A stretch of DNA of 64,000 nt from Gaeumannomyces sp. JS-464. Its lineage: Eukaryota; Ascomycota; Sordariomycetes; Magnaporthales; Magnaporthaceae. A program made the position numbers and the translations under genes. The stretch is taken from positions 744,001 to 808,000 of the forward strand of contig NGZR01000001.1 in NCBI GenBank assembly GCA_002197995.1, in the 5' to 3' direction. Below are positions 44,856 through 56,227 of this stretch, one piece after another (the stretch's first letter is position 1; every line of letters starts with the position of its first letter). Below the pieces are notes generated by a model that did not search any database, was not told where the DNA came from, and worked only from the letters and a program-made list of their open reading frames with translations.

Positions 44856-47800
44856 TCATCCTCCTGGTGATGACGTACATGGTTCATGTCCCGTGATAGC
44901 CCGCCGGTGTGTGTACAGGACCTCCTCTCGAAAGTCGTTGATGGCAACAGGGGAGTGAAACATGGATGAAGAATATCGGGCAAGCCAAAGCGCCCCAAGC
45001 AGATGGAAGGGGCCAGCCGGCTCGTGTATCGTGGCACCCCCGCCGATTTCTCCTGGTCTTTTTCCTTGTATTTTCGTGGTTACCTCGCCGGGCGTCTTGG
45101 CCATCATAGCGTCGAGTTGCTTGTGCCTGTAGTGGCGGATGAGCGGCTCTTTTTTGCTTTTTGCTTTGGTGAATGGAGGTTTCTTCAGCTCGGCTTCACG
45201 AAGCTGTTGCTGTGCAAAGTCTTTCCACTGTCTCCAGCCGTCAAAGTCTATGAGAGCCTGCATGCAGCCCCATTCCATGATCTTCTTCTCAAACCAAACG
45301 AAATTAACGGGCTAGGACGGCGGGAAGGAGAAAAGTTAGCACTCTGGCGCCCGACTCGTTGAAATAAATGCTCCAGCCTGCCCAGGGACGGAAAGAAAAC
45401 CCACCTTGGTCAAAAAGTCATTGCATCCGGCCGCGAGTGCTTCGTGCCTGTCGCTCTGAAGAGAGCTGGCAGTCAGGGCGACGATGATGACAGGGCTCTT
45501 GAACTTTTCCGGATTGGGGAGCCTATCCTCTTCCCTTGGTTCGCCGTTGACATCGTCGGGCGCGCTGCTGGCAGAGGACGAAAATACGCCAATCGAGTTC
45601 ACGCGCTCGAGCCTGCGGATCTCGCGCGTGGCATCGAGCCCGGACATGACGGGCAGCTGAATATCCATGAGCACCAGGTGGAAGCCGCCCTGGCGCCACT
45701 TGTCGACTGCCTCGCGGCCGTTGACAGCGGTTTGCCAGCGAACCTTGAGTCTCTTTACAAAAACCTCGAGCAGTCGCAGATTGATGGGATTGTCTTCAAC
45801 GATGAGCACGTTGATGGGCGGTACACCTCCGCTAAAGATGCCAGCGGCAGTAACGGGTGCTCAATCGCCTTCTTCGGCTTTTTTGGCCGAGCGGCAACGG
45901 GTCGAGGCGACGCCACCCTAGCAGGTGCCCCTGATGGCGGTGTCGCGACAACTTGTATGGTAGGATCTGCGGCCGGAGGCGTCGGCATCGGCGGCGCCGT
46001 CGGAGGCGGCGCGGCGGATTGATCTAGAATGGAGGCAACGGAGGTGTCAGAAGTGCCGGATCGGGCCACATGTGAGACGGGACGGCCGGGTTGGCGATTG
46101 AGGCAGCCGGGAGGGTCGAGCCGGCCGAAGGAGACGGTGGTGGGGCACCACCACGATGGGAGAGGAGGGCGACGACGTACCGATGTTTGCGTTTGCGGCT
46201 AGTTGGGCGGCCTGCTGAGCGCTCATAAGGTTCAGGATCGTGGGCGACGAGGTGTGCTGCCTGCCGAGACGCGGACGATCGGGCCTATCCCTATAGGCGC
46301 GAGTTCTAGTCCCGCCGGGCGAGGGGATCTGCGGGATCTGGCCCGTGTTGATCACACTGATGCTGTGGGGGTGGGCCGTGATGCCGTTGGGCAGGGAGAC
46401 GCTGTTGACAACGGCCGGGCCGAAGTAGTCGGCGCCGTTCTCGGGCGGGCGATGGTCTTCGGAGGGCGGGCCATAGTACACGGCGTTCATCTGCAGGTGC
46501 GGCGGGCCGGAGCGGGGCGACGGCCTAGGTGTCCTACGCAACGGCACGTCTATGATGAGCGCCTCCTCGACGGTCTGGCCGCCGGGGAAGTAGGCCTCGA
46601 GGGTGCGGATCATGTGCTCGTCTGGGCCAAGGGCGCGCTCGCGCTGCTGCTCGCGGGGGATGATGCGCAGGGTCAGATCGGGCGAGTCGAACTGGCGGCC
46701 GAGCGAGTTTGCGTACTTGCGCAGGATCATGTCGCGCACGTCGTCGACGACGTCGTCCTCATTTATGGTGATCAGCGTCGCCGAGGCGCTGGGCCGCCTG
46801 ACCCAGATCTTCCTCTTGTTCGGCATGGCGGCCAATTGATCCCCGTTCAGGCCGAGGAGCCCATCCACGCCGGCGCCTCCGCCGAGCAGGGTCTGGAGCA
46901 GCTGGACGACCTGCAGGCCGGGCGCGGCGGGCGTCGGGGCCGGCGGGGCCGGCGGGGGAGGTCGGCCGGTAGTCGCGTAGCTGTGGGACGTGGTCGACAG
47001 ACGGCGTGCGGCAATGGGGCTGTCGGGGGCAGAACCGACGACGGGCGGGATCTGTGGATGGCGGGCCGACAGGGGACGTCGACGACGAAGCCAGCTGGTA
47101 AGACTGGACCTCCGCAGTGGCGCGCAGGGCGTGAGGGACGTCGGGGCCGTAGGACCTGGGCGCGGACGACAAGGAGGCGGTCAGAGCTTTCGGGGTGGGC
47201 GTGCCGCTGCCGGTGCCGGTGCCAGGACTCGCGGGGTACGAGCACAGGAACAAATCGTCGTCGTCGGTTGTGGTGGCGGTCGAGTCGGTGCTGGTCGAGG
47301 GATCCTGGGGATGCTCATGGATGCTGGGCAGGGTGGGCTGCAGATCCTTCCCCATCTTGTCGCTGGCACGCTGGTCCGCACGACCTGAATCGCTCGACTG
47401 GCGCTGCTGGTGCTCGGCGGAGTCGGTTGGCGCTGGCCGCGCTGGAGACGCCGGCACAGGCCCGTCCGCCGATGCTGGCAAACTATGCCGATGCTGCTGG
47501 TCTTGATCGCTGGGCCCCTCGTGCTCGGCTGTGACGGGGAGCTATTACAATTAATATTTATATTAGCTGTCGCGGGCTGCTGGCCGTCGGCTGCCGGTGC
47601 AGTGTCTGTCTTGGCGGGTGCTGGAGCAGTTGGGCCTGGAGCACCGGAAACTGGAGCTGATTGCTCTGGCTCCGGCTCTGGTTCTTGTTCTTGTTGTGCT
47701 GGATTCGGCTCTGGCTGTGGCTCCGGCCGGGCATTGGATCTGGCCCGTCTGCGTCTGCCGCGTCTGCTGCTTCTGCTGCCACGCCAAGGCAAGACTGCCT

Positions 47801-48175
47801 CCCTGCGGCTGATTGTGCGTCCTCCTTCACTTCTCCTGGGGGCGCAGGCTCCTGCTCTGGCTCCTGCTTTGGCTCAGGCGCGGCGGCGGGCGGGAGTGGG
47901 GACTGGTGCAGCGGCCAGGGGCCAGCGCTCGGCTCGTGGTTTAGTATCATGGACGAGAGGACATCCTCGCTGTCGGCGTGGCCATTGTCGGTGTGGTTGC
48001 TGCGGCTGGACGGGAGCCTCTCGGCGAAGGAGGCCGGGCGCTGGCCGCCAGCGAGCGACCGTGGACGGCCTGCGGGCGGGCTGTGCTTGTGGCTGCTCGT
48101 GGGCGACTCGATTGAGGGAGAGGCCGAGGCCCGTCGCTTAAACTTGGCCCTGATGCGGCTTGCGAGCTCTCCCAT
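44856..48175 (-). CDS. SSK1: SSK1 response regulator of the osmosensing phosphorelay (HOG pathway)
   Basis: SSK1 takes phosphate from the Ypd1 phosphotransfer protein and, when unphosphorylated, activates the Ssk2/22 MAPKKK. The ATG at 48175 gives MGELASRIRAKFKRRASAS, the usual N-terminus. The middle part (KRKIWVRRPSASATLITINE, DDVRDMILRKYANSLGRQFD, LRTLEAYFPGGQTVEEA-like) is the conserved pre-receiver region. The receiver domain has every key residue: acid pocket VEDN in VLIVEDNPINLRLLEVFVKR, phospho-Asp in HLVLMDIQLPVMSGLD, Thr in VALTAS, and Lys in FLTK. A 93-nt intron (45404-45312, GTGGGT...TCCTAG) joins FLTK to PVNFVWFEKKIMEWGCMQAL. Several frame changes occur. The clearest is one base missing from TTT at 45834-45836, just before GGVPPINVLIVED. 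Others fall near 47.8, 47.45, 46.9 and 46.1 kb in low-complexity sequence. The gene is otherwise full-length. Confidence 0.85.
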
Positions 48176-50039
48176 ATCAAGCCAGGAGCCAAACAAGCCC
48201 GGCCGGAAACGGGCTGTGAAGGGGCTGGGAAGGGACGGAATCTTGTTTTCTGACACCTGCTACTGTCGCCCAAGGGAGGGTGCCTCTGCTCGGGCTCGGC
48301 TCGCTACTTCAACTCCTCACTCCAATCCCGCCTGCTCGGCTATGGATGGAGCCCGCTGCAATCGACCCGATTAGGAGGGCAGGCGCCACCGGGCACCTGA
48401 ACTTGGGTATCCTCCGTCAAAATACAACAGCTTCACAGTTGCTGTGGCGGCGGCGGGGCGTGGCTGCTGAAATTCAATTGATTTTGAGTGCTGGGGGTGC
48501 TGGAACGGTAGCGCGGCCGCGGCGAGACAGGGGGCCTGAGGCTAGAACGCGGTCTATCTGGCGTCGCGATGCGGGAGCAGCAGCTGGAGGATCGAGGTCA
48601 AGGTGCATTCGAAATCATCTACTATATGGGAACAAAAGATGTTTGATGACTCTCAGAGTCCGGCCGGGCTGGATTACGATGCAAGAAGAGCACGCATATT
48701 TGTTTATTCGCATCACGCATTCGCGTGGAGCTGCTTGGTGCGGGCGGGCGTGTTGTCAAATCCTGTCCTGTGCTCCCATCGCCTGCATGCACGCCTTTTC
48801 TTTTTTTTCTTTTTTGCCTGCCCGACAAGGCGGCAGTTTTGGCCACTCTTCACGGGCAGAGCCCAAGCTGGAGCCAACGGCAAGACCAGACGGCACCCCG
48901 GACGGCAACACCTAACCCCCTCCCCCGGGCAAAGAGCCAGACCCAGCCCAGGCAGCAGGGCGAGGCAAAAAGAAATTTGCAGGATTGAAGCCCAATTGGC
49001 AATTTCAAAACATGCCGCATCTTCGCCAGGCTAACTGCAAATGACAGCCAGCCCGGCGCAAAAGCCCCATTCCCGCGCACCAGCCCACTTGGGGAAAGAG
49101 ATCGATCGATCGGCACCGAGGCGGACGACGCTGCGTGAGCATTCATGGCATCCCGTCCAGCGCGCATTAGGAACAGCCTTCTTTTTAGTGTCATCACCAG
49201 ACGCGTGTTGACTTTGGCGCAGCGGGTGGCAGCCACGGCAGAGGAGGCAACAGCCGCGGCGGGGAGCACATCACACAGGAGGAGTGGCCCACAGCCAACT
49301 GCAGCGAGCACATGCATGGCCCGCATCCTGTGTCTGTCTCTCTGCATCCACCCACACACCCACCTACCAAATGGATGGCGACACCACAGCACAATCCAAG
49401 ATGCGGGATCCACCTCTGACTGGCTCAACAGCCTCCGTTTCCGCCCTGTGCCACGACAAGCATTTCCTTGGTTCGTTTCGCCACACCAGAGGGGCTCGCG
49501 CGGCCTCACACGCGCCTTGCTGCTGGCTCTGTCCAACCGTGGCCACTATTGCTCGCTGCCTTGGTGTGTCTGATCGATTATCGCACTGGTGAAAACAGTT
49601 GGGCCGTCCGGGGCGGAGGAGCCGCTGAGGTGAAGCATCTAGTAGACACAAAGACGGCTTGATAATGCCACGGAACAAAAGGAACGTAACCCATCATGCC
49701 GAGGAACCTCCTGGCCGTCTCGTATGGCGGCTGGCGGCATGTGCCATGCTGTTTGTGACACCGGGATCCCTCCTCGCGCCGCATGTAGAGCATTACAGTC
49801 TCGCCTCCTGGATGTTTCGGAAATAGTCCTAGAAAGGCTTTACGCTATAGTTAGCCAACAAGAACGTATGACCCAAACGTGCTTTTAATCATTGAACGCT
49901 GCATACGGATGGGTGTAGTGCTGTGATGCCTTTTAATTTCTTTTTCCTTTTCCTATTTCACCAACTCCCGAGTGCACGATGTTTATGTCCACCGCTTGAC
50001 CAGCGCCCCCGGCGGGATCAACGAGGGAAAGTGGTAGGC
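48176..50039. other. Intergenic region at the edge of the accessory region
   Basis: Upstream of SSK1. No supported gene. Short T-runs occur at 48804-48820. Confidence 0.5.
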
Positions 50040-50805
50040 CGTGTCATCTGCTCGAAATCGAGCAGGCCACAAGCCGAGAGCAGGATAAGGCCGCCAAGGG
50101 AAAGCTGGACGAGGTCGCTGAGCTCAAGTCAAAGGTCGACGAGGAAAAGCGGCCGGCTGGCCTCCAAGGCCGAGCGGCTGCAGCACGCAACCGCCCAAAC
50201 GAGACGCATAGCCAGCATCCAGCTAGATACCCGGATGCGGATCCCGTCGTCACGAACGGCACCGCCGCGGCGCTCGGGACGAGATGGCGGTCAGGGAGTC
50301 GCACGAAGTCCCGCCGACCATGTGAACGGACTGTCACATCGCCCCTGGGTTGGCAGCGACGTGGTGCTCGAGACACGGCGGCGCCCGCCAACAGGAGAAG
50401 ACGGTCCTTTTTTTTTGGCCCAGGCTGCACGTGGCAGTGACTCAAAGGCGACTTGTCCTCGCCCCAAGACGCTGGGCATAAGGTGGCATAGCTAACCGCA
50501 ACACCGGGAAAGCGGTCCCATGTTGGCATCTGGTCCGTAATTCCAAAGCTGTCACCAGTAGTCGCGTGTGGGGAAGCTGCTCAGTATCCGAGGGAGGTGT
50601 TCCGAGATGTTGCCTTGGCTGTCGCCGACCTACAGCACCGCCTTCTCGTCAGCGCGAAGTTCGCAACCTTGACGGTCACGGGCCGGGCTCAGATGTAGCG
50701 GGCCATCTACAGCTTCGACAATTCAGTTCTTGTCGGGCCCGACGGAACCCGAATTTTTGTATTCCATGAGCATCGGCCTTTCGGCGGTGGGCGGATTCGA
50801 TAAAA
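50040..50805 (+). pseudogene. Decayed coiled-coil gene fragments
   Basis: Protein-like stretches in two blocks. Block one (about 50052-50230) reads HLLEIEQATSREQDKAAKGK, LDEVAELKSKVDEEKR. After a frame change it continues LASKAERLQHATAQTRRIAS, a typical coiled coil. Block two (about 50601-50805) reads FRDVALAVADLQHRLLVSAK, FATLTVTGRAQM, a TAG codon, then RAIYSFDNSVLVGPDGTRIF and VFHEHRPFGGG before a TAA. The sequence between has no long open frame of that type. The two blocks could be one broken gene. The parent gene is not recognised. The internal TAG would be Gln if its first base were C. Confidence 0.45.
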
Positions 50806-51379
50806 GAGGACACGAACCAGCAGCGCCTGTCCCCCGGCCAGTCTCTCAGTCTGCCGCTTCTTTCCCTAGAGGCAGCTCGCCCGCCATGTGACCAACCTAG
50901 ACTCTAGCGGTCAACGGCCCTTCCGCCCACGAATCGAGGCCACGGGCCTGTGCTGTGCCCATCCCATAGCAGCGCCCGCCTTGCTTTTGCCAGAGCGGCA
51001 CCTCGGGTATTGCTCCGTTGTTGCTATCAACGTTAGCATCGACCAGTGTCGTCGCCGTTTAAGGAAAAGGGATAACGGTTCACCTGTCGGAGTCCACACG
51101 GGTGCCTGCCTTCCATGTGACATGTCCCACCTCAACCCGTCTTTATAGTATCGTTGCCCACACTAGGTAGTAGTGCTACCAGTCGGCCGGTGCTGCTGCT
51201 CGAAAACATGGGAACAACGGCAGCGGATTATTATCCACAGCTTGAAGGGCGCACCACGCCACTCCAGCGCGTCCCGCAACTGTCTCGGGCGGCGTGCACG
51301 CAGACCGCGCCAGCGCACCCCCGCCATGCTCTCACTGGGAACGTGGCCCCTCCTGCTCGACGCCCATGAGATCCACCAT
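50806..51379. other. Intergenic region
   Basis: Between the coiled-coil relic (plus) and the nuclease-like gene (minus, 3' end). Nothing supported. Confidence 0.5.
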
Positions 51380-52924
51380 CTAGGCCTTAAAGGGCCCATC
51401 CGTCCAGGCCACCAGTTTGCGCATGACAGCAGGGAGCGTGTACAGGGAAATCAGAGACTGAGTGCCCCCGGCTTCGAAGGGGCCGATAATCTCGATATTT
51501 GTGTCCCGGTCGCATGTGAAATACAGGCTCCAATAGTGTTCACCGCCGAGGAGAAGCGGAAGCGTGACGATTCGGCGGCGGCTACAGAGTGGGCGTATGC
51601 GCTGGTGCCATGCTTGAAGCCCAGATCGCCAACTGTATGCGGCCCTGCTCCAGATCCTTGAGGCTTTCAATTTCAACTTTGATGCTGACACCGATGGGCC
51701 GTCTCGTCAAAGGGGATACGTGGTTTGGTTGATGGTATCCATGCCCATGGGCTGAGCAGGGACAAAGTCATAAACTTTAGCTGCAAGCGTGGCATAGTCA
51801 GAGCGCGGGCTCCCGCGCCGCCCGTCGTCGTCGAGCGCCAACACGAAGGCAAAGTCGACCACCCCGCTCCCCGCCGCGCCTGGCGCAGCCGTACAAGCGG
51901 CCGCGGACCCTGCCTCAACCCCAGGGCCGGTTGGCGGGATACCGTGGAGGCGGAGGATGCCACAAAGGACGGCGCGGAGAGCGGTGCCGCAACGCCGCTT
52001 GTTCTGGCCGGCAGCAACCTTGGCACGATTTCCGCGCCGGTGATCTGCTCCGCAGCGACGCCTCGACGGGCTTTGACCGCCAAGTTTAAAGCGGCGCGTG
52101 GACGGACGTGTTCCAAGCTGCTTCCGCGGACCCCGACCTGAGCGCCTCCTTTGCCTGCCGCTCAACTTTGCGGAGGACTCCAAGCTCTCTTCTCGCTCGC
52201 TTGGCAGCGGCTGCCGGCGTATCTTTGTCCGGCTCCGGCTCCGGCTCCGGCTCCGACTCCGACTCCGAATCCGAGTCCGGGGTCCACAGTGCGGCATCTT
52301 CTGCCGTCTCCGGAGCGAAGAAATGGTCGGGCCACCGGCTCGCAGCTGGCACCCTCTTGATGACAGGCTCGCGAGCGGCGGCGGGTATAAAACCAACGCG
52401 ATAGTCGGCAATCCTAGTGATGTCATCGAACACATTCCGCACGTCTTCGGGCAGCTGCGCCGTTGGATCGGCTGACGGGGAACAAACTTGACGGGCATGT
52501 CCAGGTATTGGAGCTGCTTGACCCGCTCGATGGGACTGGCCGATCGCCTGACCATTTTGGGCTGCGGGAAGGAGGCTCTGGATTGCAGCGCTTGTTGAAA
52601 GCCCGGGTCAGACCGGGATGGTCTGGACGGTGAGCGAGTGCCGCTGCTGTGGGAGTGCGGTGCGAGCGTCCGCCGGCCTGCCGCTCGCTGGCTGCCCTGC
52701 TCGCCCTCGGGGCCTGGTTCGGATGGGCGACCGGATGCGCAGCAGGGTGGTGCTGCAAGGCCGCCGACGATCCGACGGCGTCGGCGGCATTCTTTTCCTG
52801 CGATTCGATGTGCTCTGCCGCGGCCCGCCGCGCTGACTGTCTTGAGCCAGGAACCGATTCGACATTCGCTGCAGAGGCATGACGCGCCTTCCATGGCCGA
52901 GGGGCTGGGCACTTGCCGTTGCAT
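51380..52924 (-). pseudogene. PD-(D/E)XK nuclease-like protein (fungal PDDEXK_12-type), frame-broken
   Basis: The order of conserved blocks fits the fungal PD-(D/E)XK-like family. It runs QLQYLDMPVKFVP, QLPEDVRNVFDDITRIADYR, AEAAWNTSVHAPLLNLAVKA, VVDFAFVLALDDDG (with the expected Asp), NQTTYPLLTRRPIGVSIKVE, EQGRIQLAIWASSM, then GEHYWSLYFTCDRDTNIEII and GGTQSLISLYTLPAVMRKLV. Reading it needs several frame changes. Two are clear one-T losses in TTT runs (52088-52090, producing a TAA after VHAPL, and 51709-51711, producing a TGA after TTYPL). Others lie near 52.47 kb and 51.58 kb. The usual Glu-x-Lys of strand 3 (ISIExK) reads SIKVE here, so Glu and Lys are swapped or lost and nuclease activity is doubtful. 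An Asp/Ser/Glu-Pro repeat (DSDSESESEPEPEPEPD) precedes the core. The N-terminus is uncertain beyond 52555. Confidence 0.6.
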
Positions 52925-54286
52925 ATCCGCACTCACACTGACCGAACGAACGAAAATATCCGGGTACGGGGATGATGTGTGAGTGCTACATCAACCCGGG
53001 CTTTGTTGTGATGGTCTGGAAGTTGGTGCAACCACTCGCGTGCCAAAAGTCAGCCCAATCACACGGCGGATACGCAGCTGGCAAAGCACAAAGCTGCCAA
53101 CAGCGAGAGTGTCTCGAAATATGGAACATGTTCGTGGCACTCGTGCCGGTACCGGTCTTTGGGGTGAGAAGGCCTTCGGGTATATTGTTGTCCTAAAAGC
53201 TGTCTATCTTCTAAGTACAAAGGAAGGCTCATCGTGTGAGCCTTGCTTAGGATATATATCCCACGCCGGAGGCCGTATTATGAGATCGTACGAGGCAAAT
53301 CCCGGGATCGGGATTTGGCCTGTAACTTGCACAGCCTCCGTGCATGACGTCGGAACCGGTGGTTCCCGTGCCGGGGCCTCCGTGCCGCGGAGACGATGTC
53401 TCACACCCCGGAGTCCCGAGCCGGGGATCCGCCGCATCCGCGAATAGCCTCGTGCGACCTTTGGCTGCCCTTCCAACAGACTAGGTTACGATTTTCACGG
53501 CCTTTTCACTATGGTTACCTAACAATTGCCGGTTTTCGATTCACGGCTTTTTTTTTATGTGTTTTTTTTTTTTATTTTTTTTTTTCTTCCTTTTTCTTCT
53601 TTTTCTGAATGCTGGTTAGAAAGAGTTCCCAGGTGAGATCAGCTTTTGATCCAGCAGCTAGGTAAGTACACAACGAATAGACAACAAAGAATCTTTGACC
53701 CAAACGTGCTTTTATCGCCCCTAAAGGTCAAACCTCGGGTACCGCATCGCCTCGGTGCCTTTTGTTCTTTCCTCACTCTTTTACTCATCTCTCTTCAACT
53801 TTCTCCTCAACTCTCTCCTCATCTCTCTCTCTCTCTCTCTCTCCTCATCTCTCTCCTCATCTCTCTCCTCATCTCTCTCCTCATCTCTCTCCTCATCTCT
53901 CTCCTCATCTCTCTCCTCATCTCTCTCCTCATCTCTCTCATCTCTCTCCTCATCTCTCTCCTCATCTCTCTCCTCATCTCTCTCCTAGCGGTCGATCGAG
54001 AGTATACGCGGTTGATCTGGCGACGGCCGGTTTCCTGGGGCTTACATAGAGGGGCGGCACCAAACACGGCAGCCGTCGTGGGACGGCGCGAGGCCGTATC
54101 AGTGGCGACGGAGCAGGGACGGGATGGCGCGTGAGCGAGCGGGTCAGCCGAAGCCTTAGGCTTTGGGTCGGCGGGGAGCACGGGCGACGGGTCCGGAAGG
54201 AGGCTGAGGGCTTCCATTTGGCATCTGCGCCGGGACCAGCGGCCGGAGTGGCAGCCGGGTGGTGCTTGTCGTCGCCGTCGCCGTCG
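52925..54286. other. Intergenic region with minisatellite
   Basis: Upstream of the nuclease-like gene and 3' of the next minus-strand gene. T-rich tract at 53547-53606 and the 12-bp repeat listed separately. Short protein-like readings at 53.0-53.2 kb (plus) are too weak to call. Confidence 0.5.
53812..53985. repeat. 12-bp minisatellite (CTCATCTCTCTC), about 14 copies
   Basis: Near-perfect tandem copies with one expanded CT run (53823-53843) and one 8-bp short copy near 53937. On the minus strand it would encode an Arg/Glu/Met repeat in frame, but there is no sign it is translated. Confidence 0.95.
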
Positions 54287-56227
54287 TCACCGGTGCGAGA
54301 GACTGGGCAGGGATGTTGGCCAAAGCCCGACCGGCCGGACAACGTTTCGGGCCGCCGCCTGGGGAGCACCGGTACCTACGCGAGGAACCTTGTCTCTGGG
54401 CTGCCCCGAGGTTTTCGCGCCAGCTGCTCTCCGCGCTCGCTTCTCCTTCCCCTGCTCCTTGGGATCTGGTGCTGCTTCCGGTGCGGCCGACTGGGTTGGT
54501 GGTGGTGGTGGTGCCGCTGCTGCTGCGCACGCGCCCACAAGGCCTTCGGCTGCACCACCTTGCTCGCCGACTGCGGCTGCATCGGCCACACGGCTACCAT
54601 CGCGGTCCAGGGCACGCAGCCATCGCCAGACCGCCTCGGGGTCGAACGGGTGTATGCCCTCGCCACTTCCCTCGGGAGGCTCCATGCCGATGCTGGTCTT
54701 AAAGACGACGGAAGAGAAGCCCTTCTCGGTCTGTCCACGGCACCAGTCAAAAATATACCTGGTGACGAGTTTGGACGCGTCGACGTTGATTTTGCAGTCC
54801 TCGATGGCTCCCCGTCTCGCGATTCCCGGCGACTTGGGGTCGGCCCGTCTTGCGGATCGGTGGGAAGCGGCTCGGTGGGAAGCGGCTCAAGTTCTGCGGG
54901 ACCGGCGTCTCGTTCGCCGCCTGGCAGCCAGGTCCAGAACGCGTAAACCCACGGGTGAGAACAGGAAATGTGGTCCTGTATTTCCAGCTCGACGTCCTTG
55001 GGGCGCATGTAGCCGAACGGTGGCCATCCAAAATCGGGTTCTAGCGGCATGGGACCGCGTCCGATGGCGTATTTGTCGCGGCAGACATCCCGCAGCCGCC
55101 ATATGTCGGCCCTGGCGATCCAGCCATCGCTTCGCAAAGGGGCGGCAGGGGGGTTCACGTCCATAAAGGACTGGGGAGTGCCGGTCCAGGCAGCGGAATC
55201 CATATTCGGGAAGCTGAATTGCAGGTAGCCCGTATTGGACAATGACCGGGGGAGCAACTCCAGCCTCGTACACTGGCTCCCGCACAACGCAACCCCGGGC
55301 CAGAGCGGGGCGATTTTGGGGCAGATGAAAGCCATGGTTTTGACGAAAAGTTCCGTTTCGCCGTTTTGTATCATTGGCCCGAGGACGGCAGAAATAGGAC
55401 TCCTCCAAGCGCCGGCGTAGTTGCACGGCACAATGGGTTGCAGAACGTGCCCCAAAGGGCCGCCCCAAGAAAATCATCGGACAAACTTAAGGCCAGGTAC
55501 CGGCCGAGCAGGGAGAAGTCGGCAGGGGTTCCAGTTGGAAAGTCGGCCAGTCCGGAGTCCGGGCGGAACAAGAGCCGGGGCGGGGGAAGCTCGATTCTGG
55601 CGGGCCTGGAGTCAGGTAATGCGGTGAAGTCACTGTTGAAGGCGATGGCCAGTGCGGCGGACAGGCCGGCTTTTAGCTGGCGGTCACCGAGGCCCCAGGC
55701 GTGGCAGAGCCTCGAGAGGTAGCACGCGGCGGCAGCGGCGGACGGGGGGCGGTGACAGCAGGCTGGCTCGACGTCGACATCATGGGCGTGGGCGTTGGCG
55801 GCGGGTCCCACAAGCTCCAAGGCCGTGTCGTCCGTCATGTGGGCAGCCCAGGGCGCGATCTTGTCGCCTTGGATGGACCAGCCAACGCCGGCGCAGGTGA
55901 CGGCCCTCCACCATCCGAGCTCGTCTGGCGCCGCGTAATCAAGATGAATCTCGATGGCTTTCGTAGGGCGGTCGTTGCTGGGTGCCGCACAAGGGGGCTG
56001 GCTGTATTCCATGACGAGTCCCTGTCGCTCCGCGAGGTCGGCACTCAGAACGTAGGCCCAGTCCAGGGCCAACAGCGCGACTCCTTGGTTCTTGTCCTCC
56101 CCCAGACGGCGCAGAAGCTGCCCGACGACGAGAGCGCGCATTCTGTCCTGAGGTCCCGCCTTAAGGAAACCACCGCGTTCTTAGCCGTTTCTCGGTCAGA
56201 GAGCAGGTAGCTCCGGGATTCTGCCAT
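54287..56227 (-). CDS. Accessory fungal protein of unknown function, several frame breaks
   Basis: No known domain is assigned. The frame begins MAESRSYLLSDRETAKNAVV at 56227. It slips at about 56160 (one C missing before LKAGPQDRMRALVV) and runs on through GQLLRRLGEDKNQGVALLAL, IEIHLDYAAPDELGWWRAVT and a Leu-rich helix. It slips again at about 55455 within CCCTTTGGGG to HVLQPIVPCNYAGAWRSPIS. It continues with LFVKTMAFICPKIAPLW, DSAAWTGTPQSFMDV, DFGWPPFGYMRPKDVELEIQ and HPWVYAFWTWLPGG. A third slip near 54840 gives DCKINVDASKLVTRYIFDWC, then EKGFSSVVFKTSIGMEPPEG. All three look like single missing bases. The tail is Ala/Pro-rich, and the stop at 54287 is the most likely. The Trp/Pro/Tyr-rich composition and few charged clusters suggest a folded soluble protein. 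It could be an allorecognition or silent accessory gene. Confidence 0.5.

Noticed and set aside
46203..47534. A 443-residue Arg/Gly-rich plus-strand frame
   Set aside because: Antisense to the conserved SSK1 middle region; composition is a by-product of GC-rich codons.
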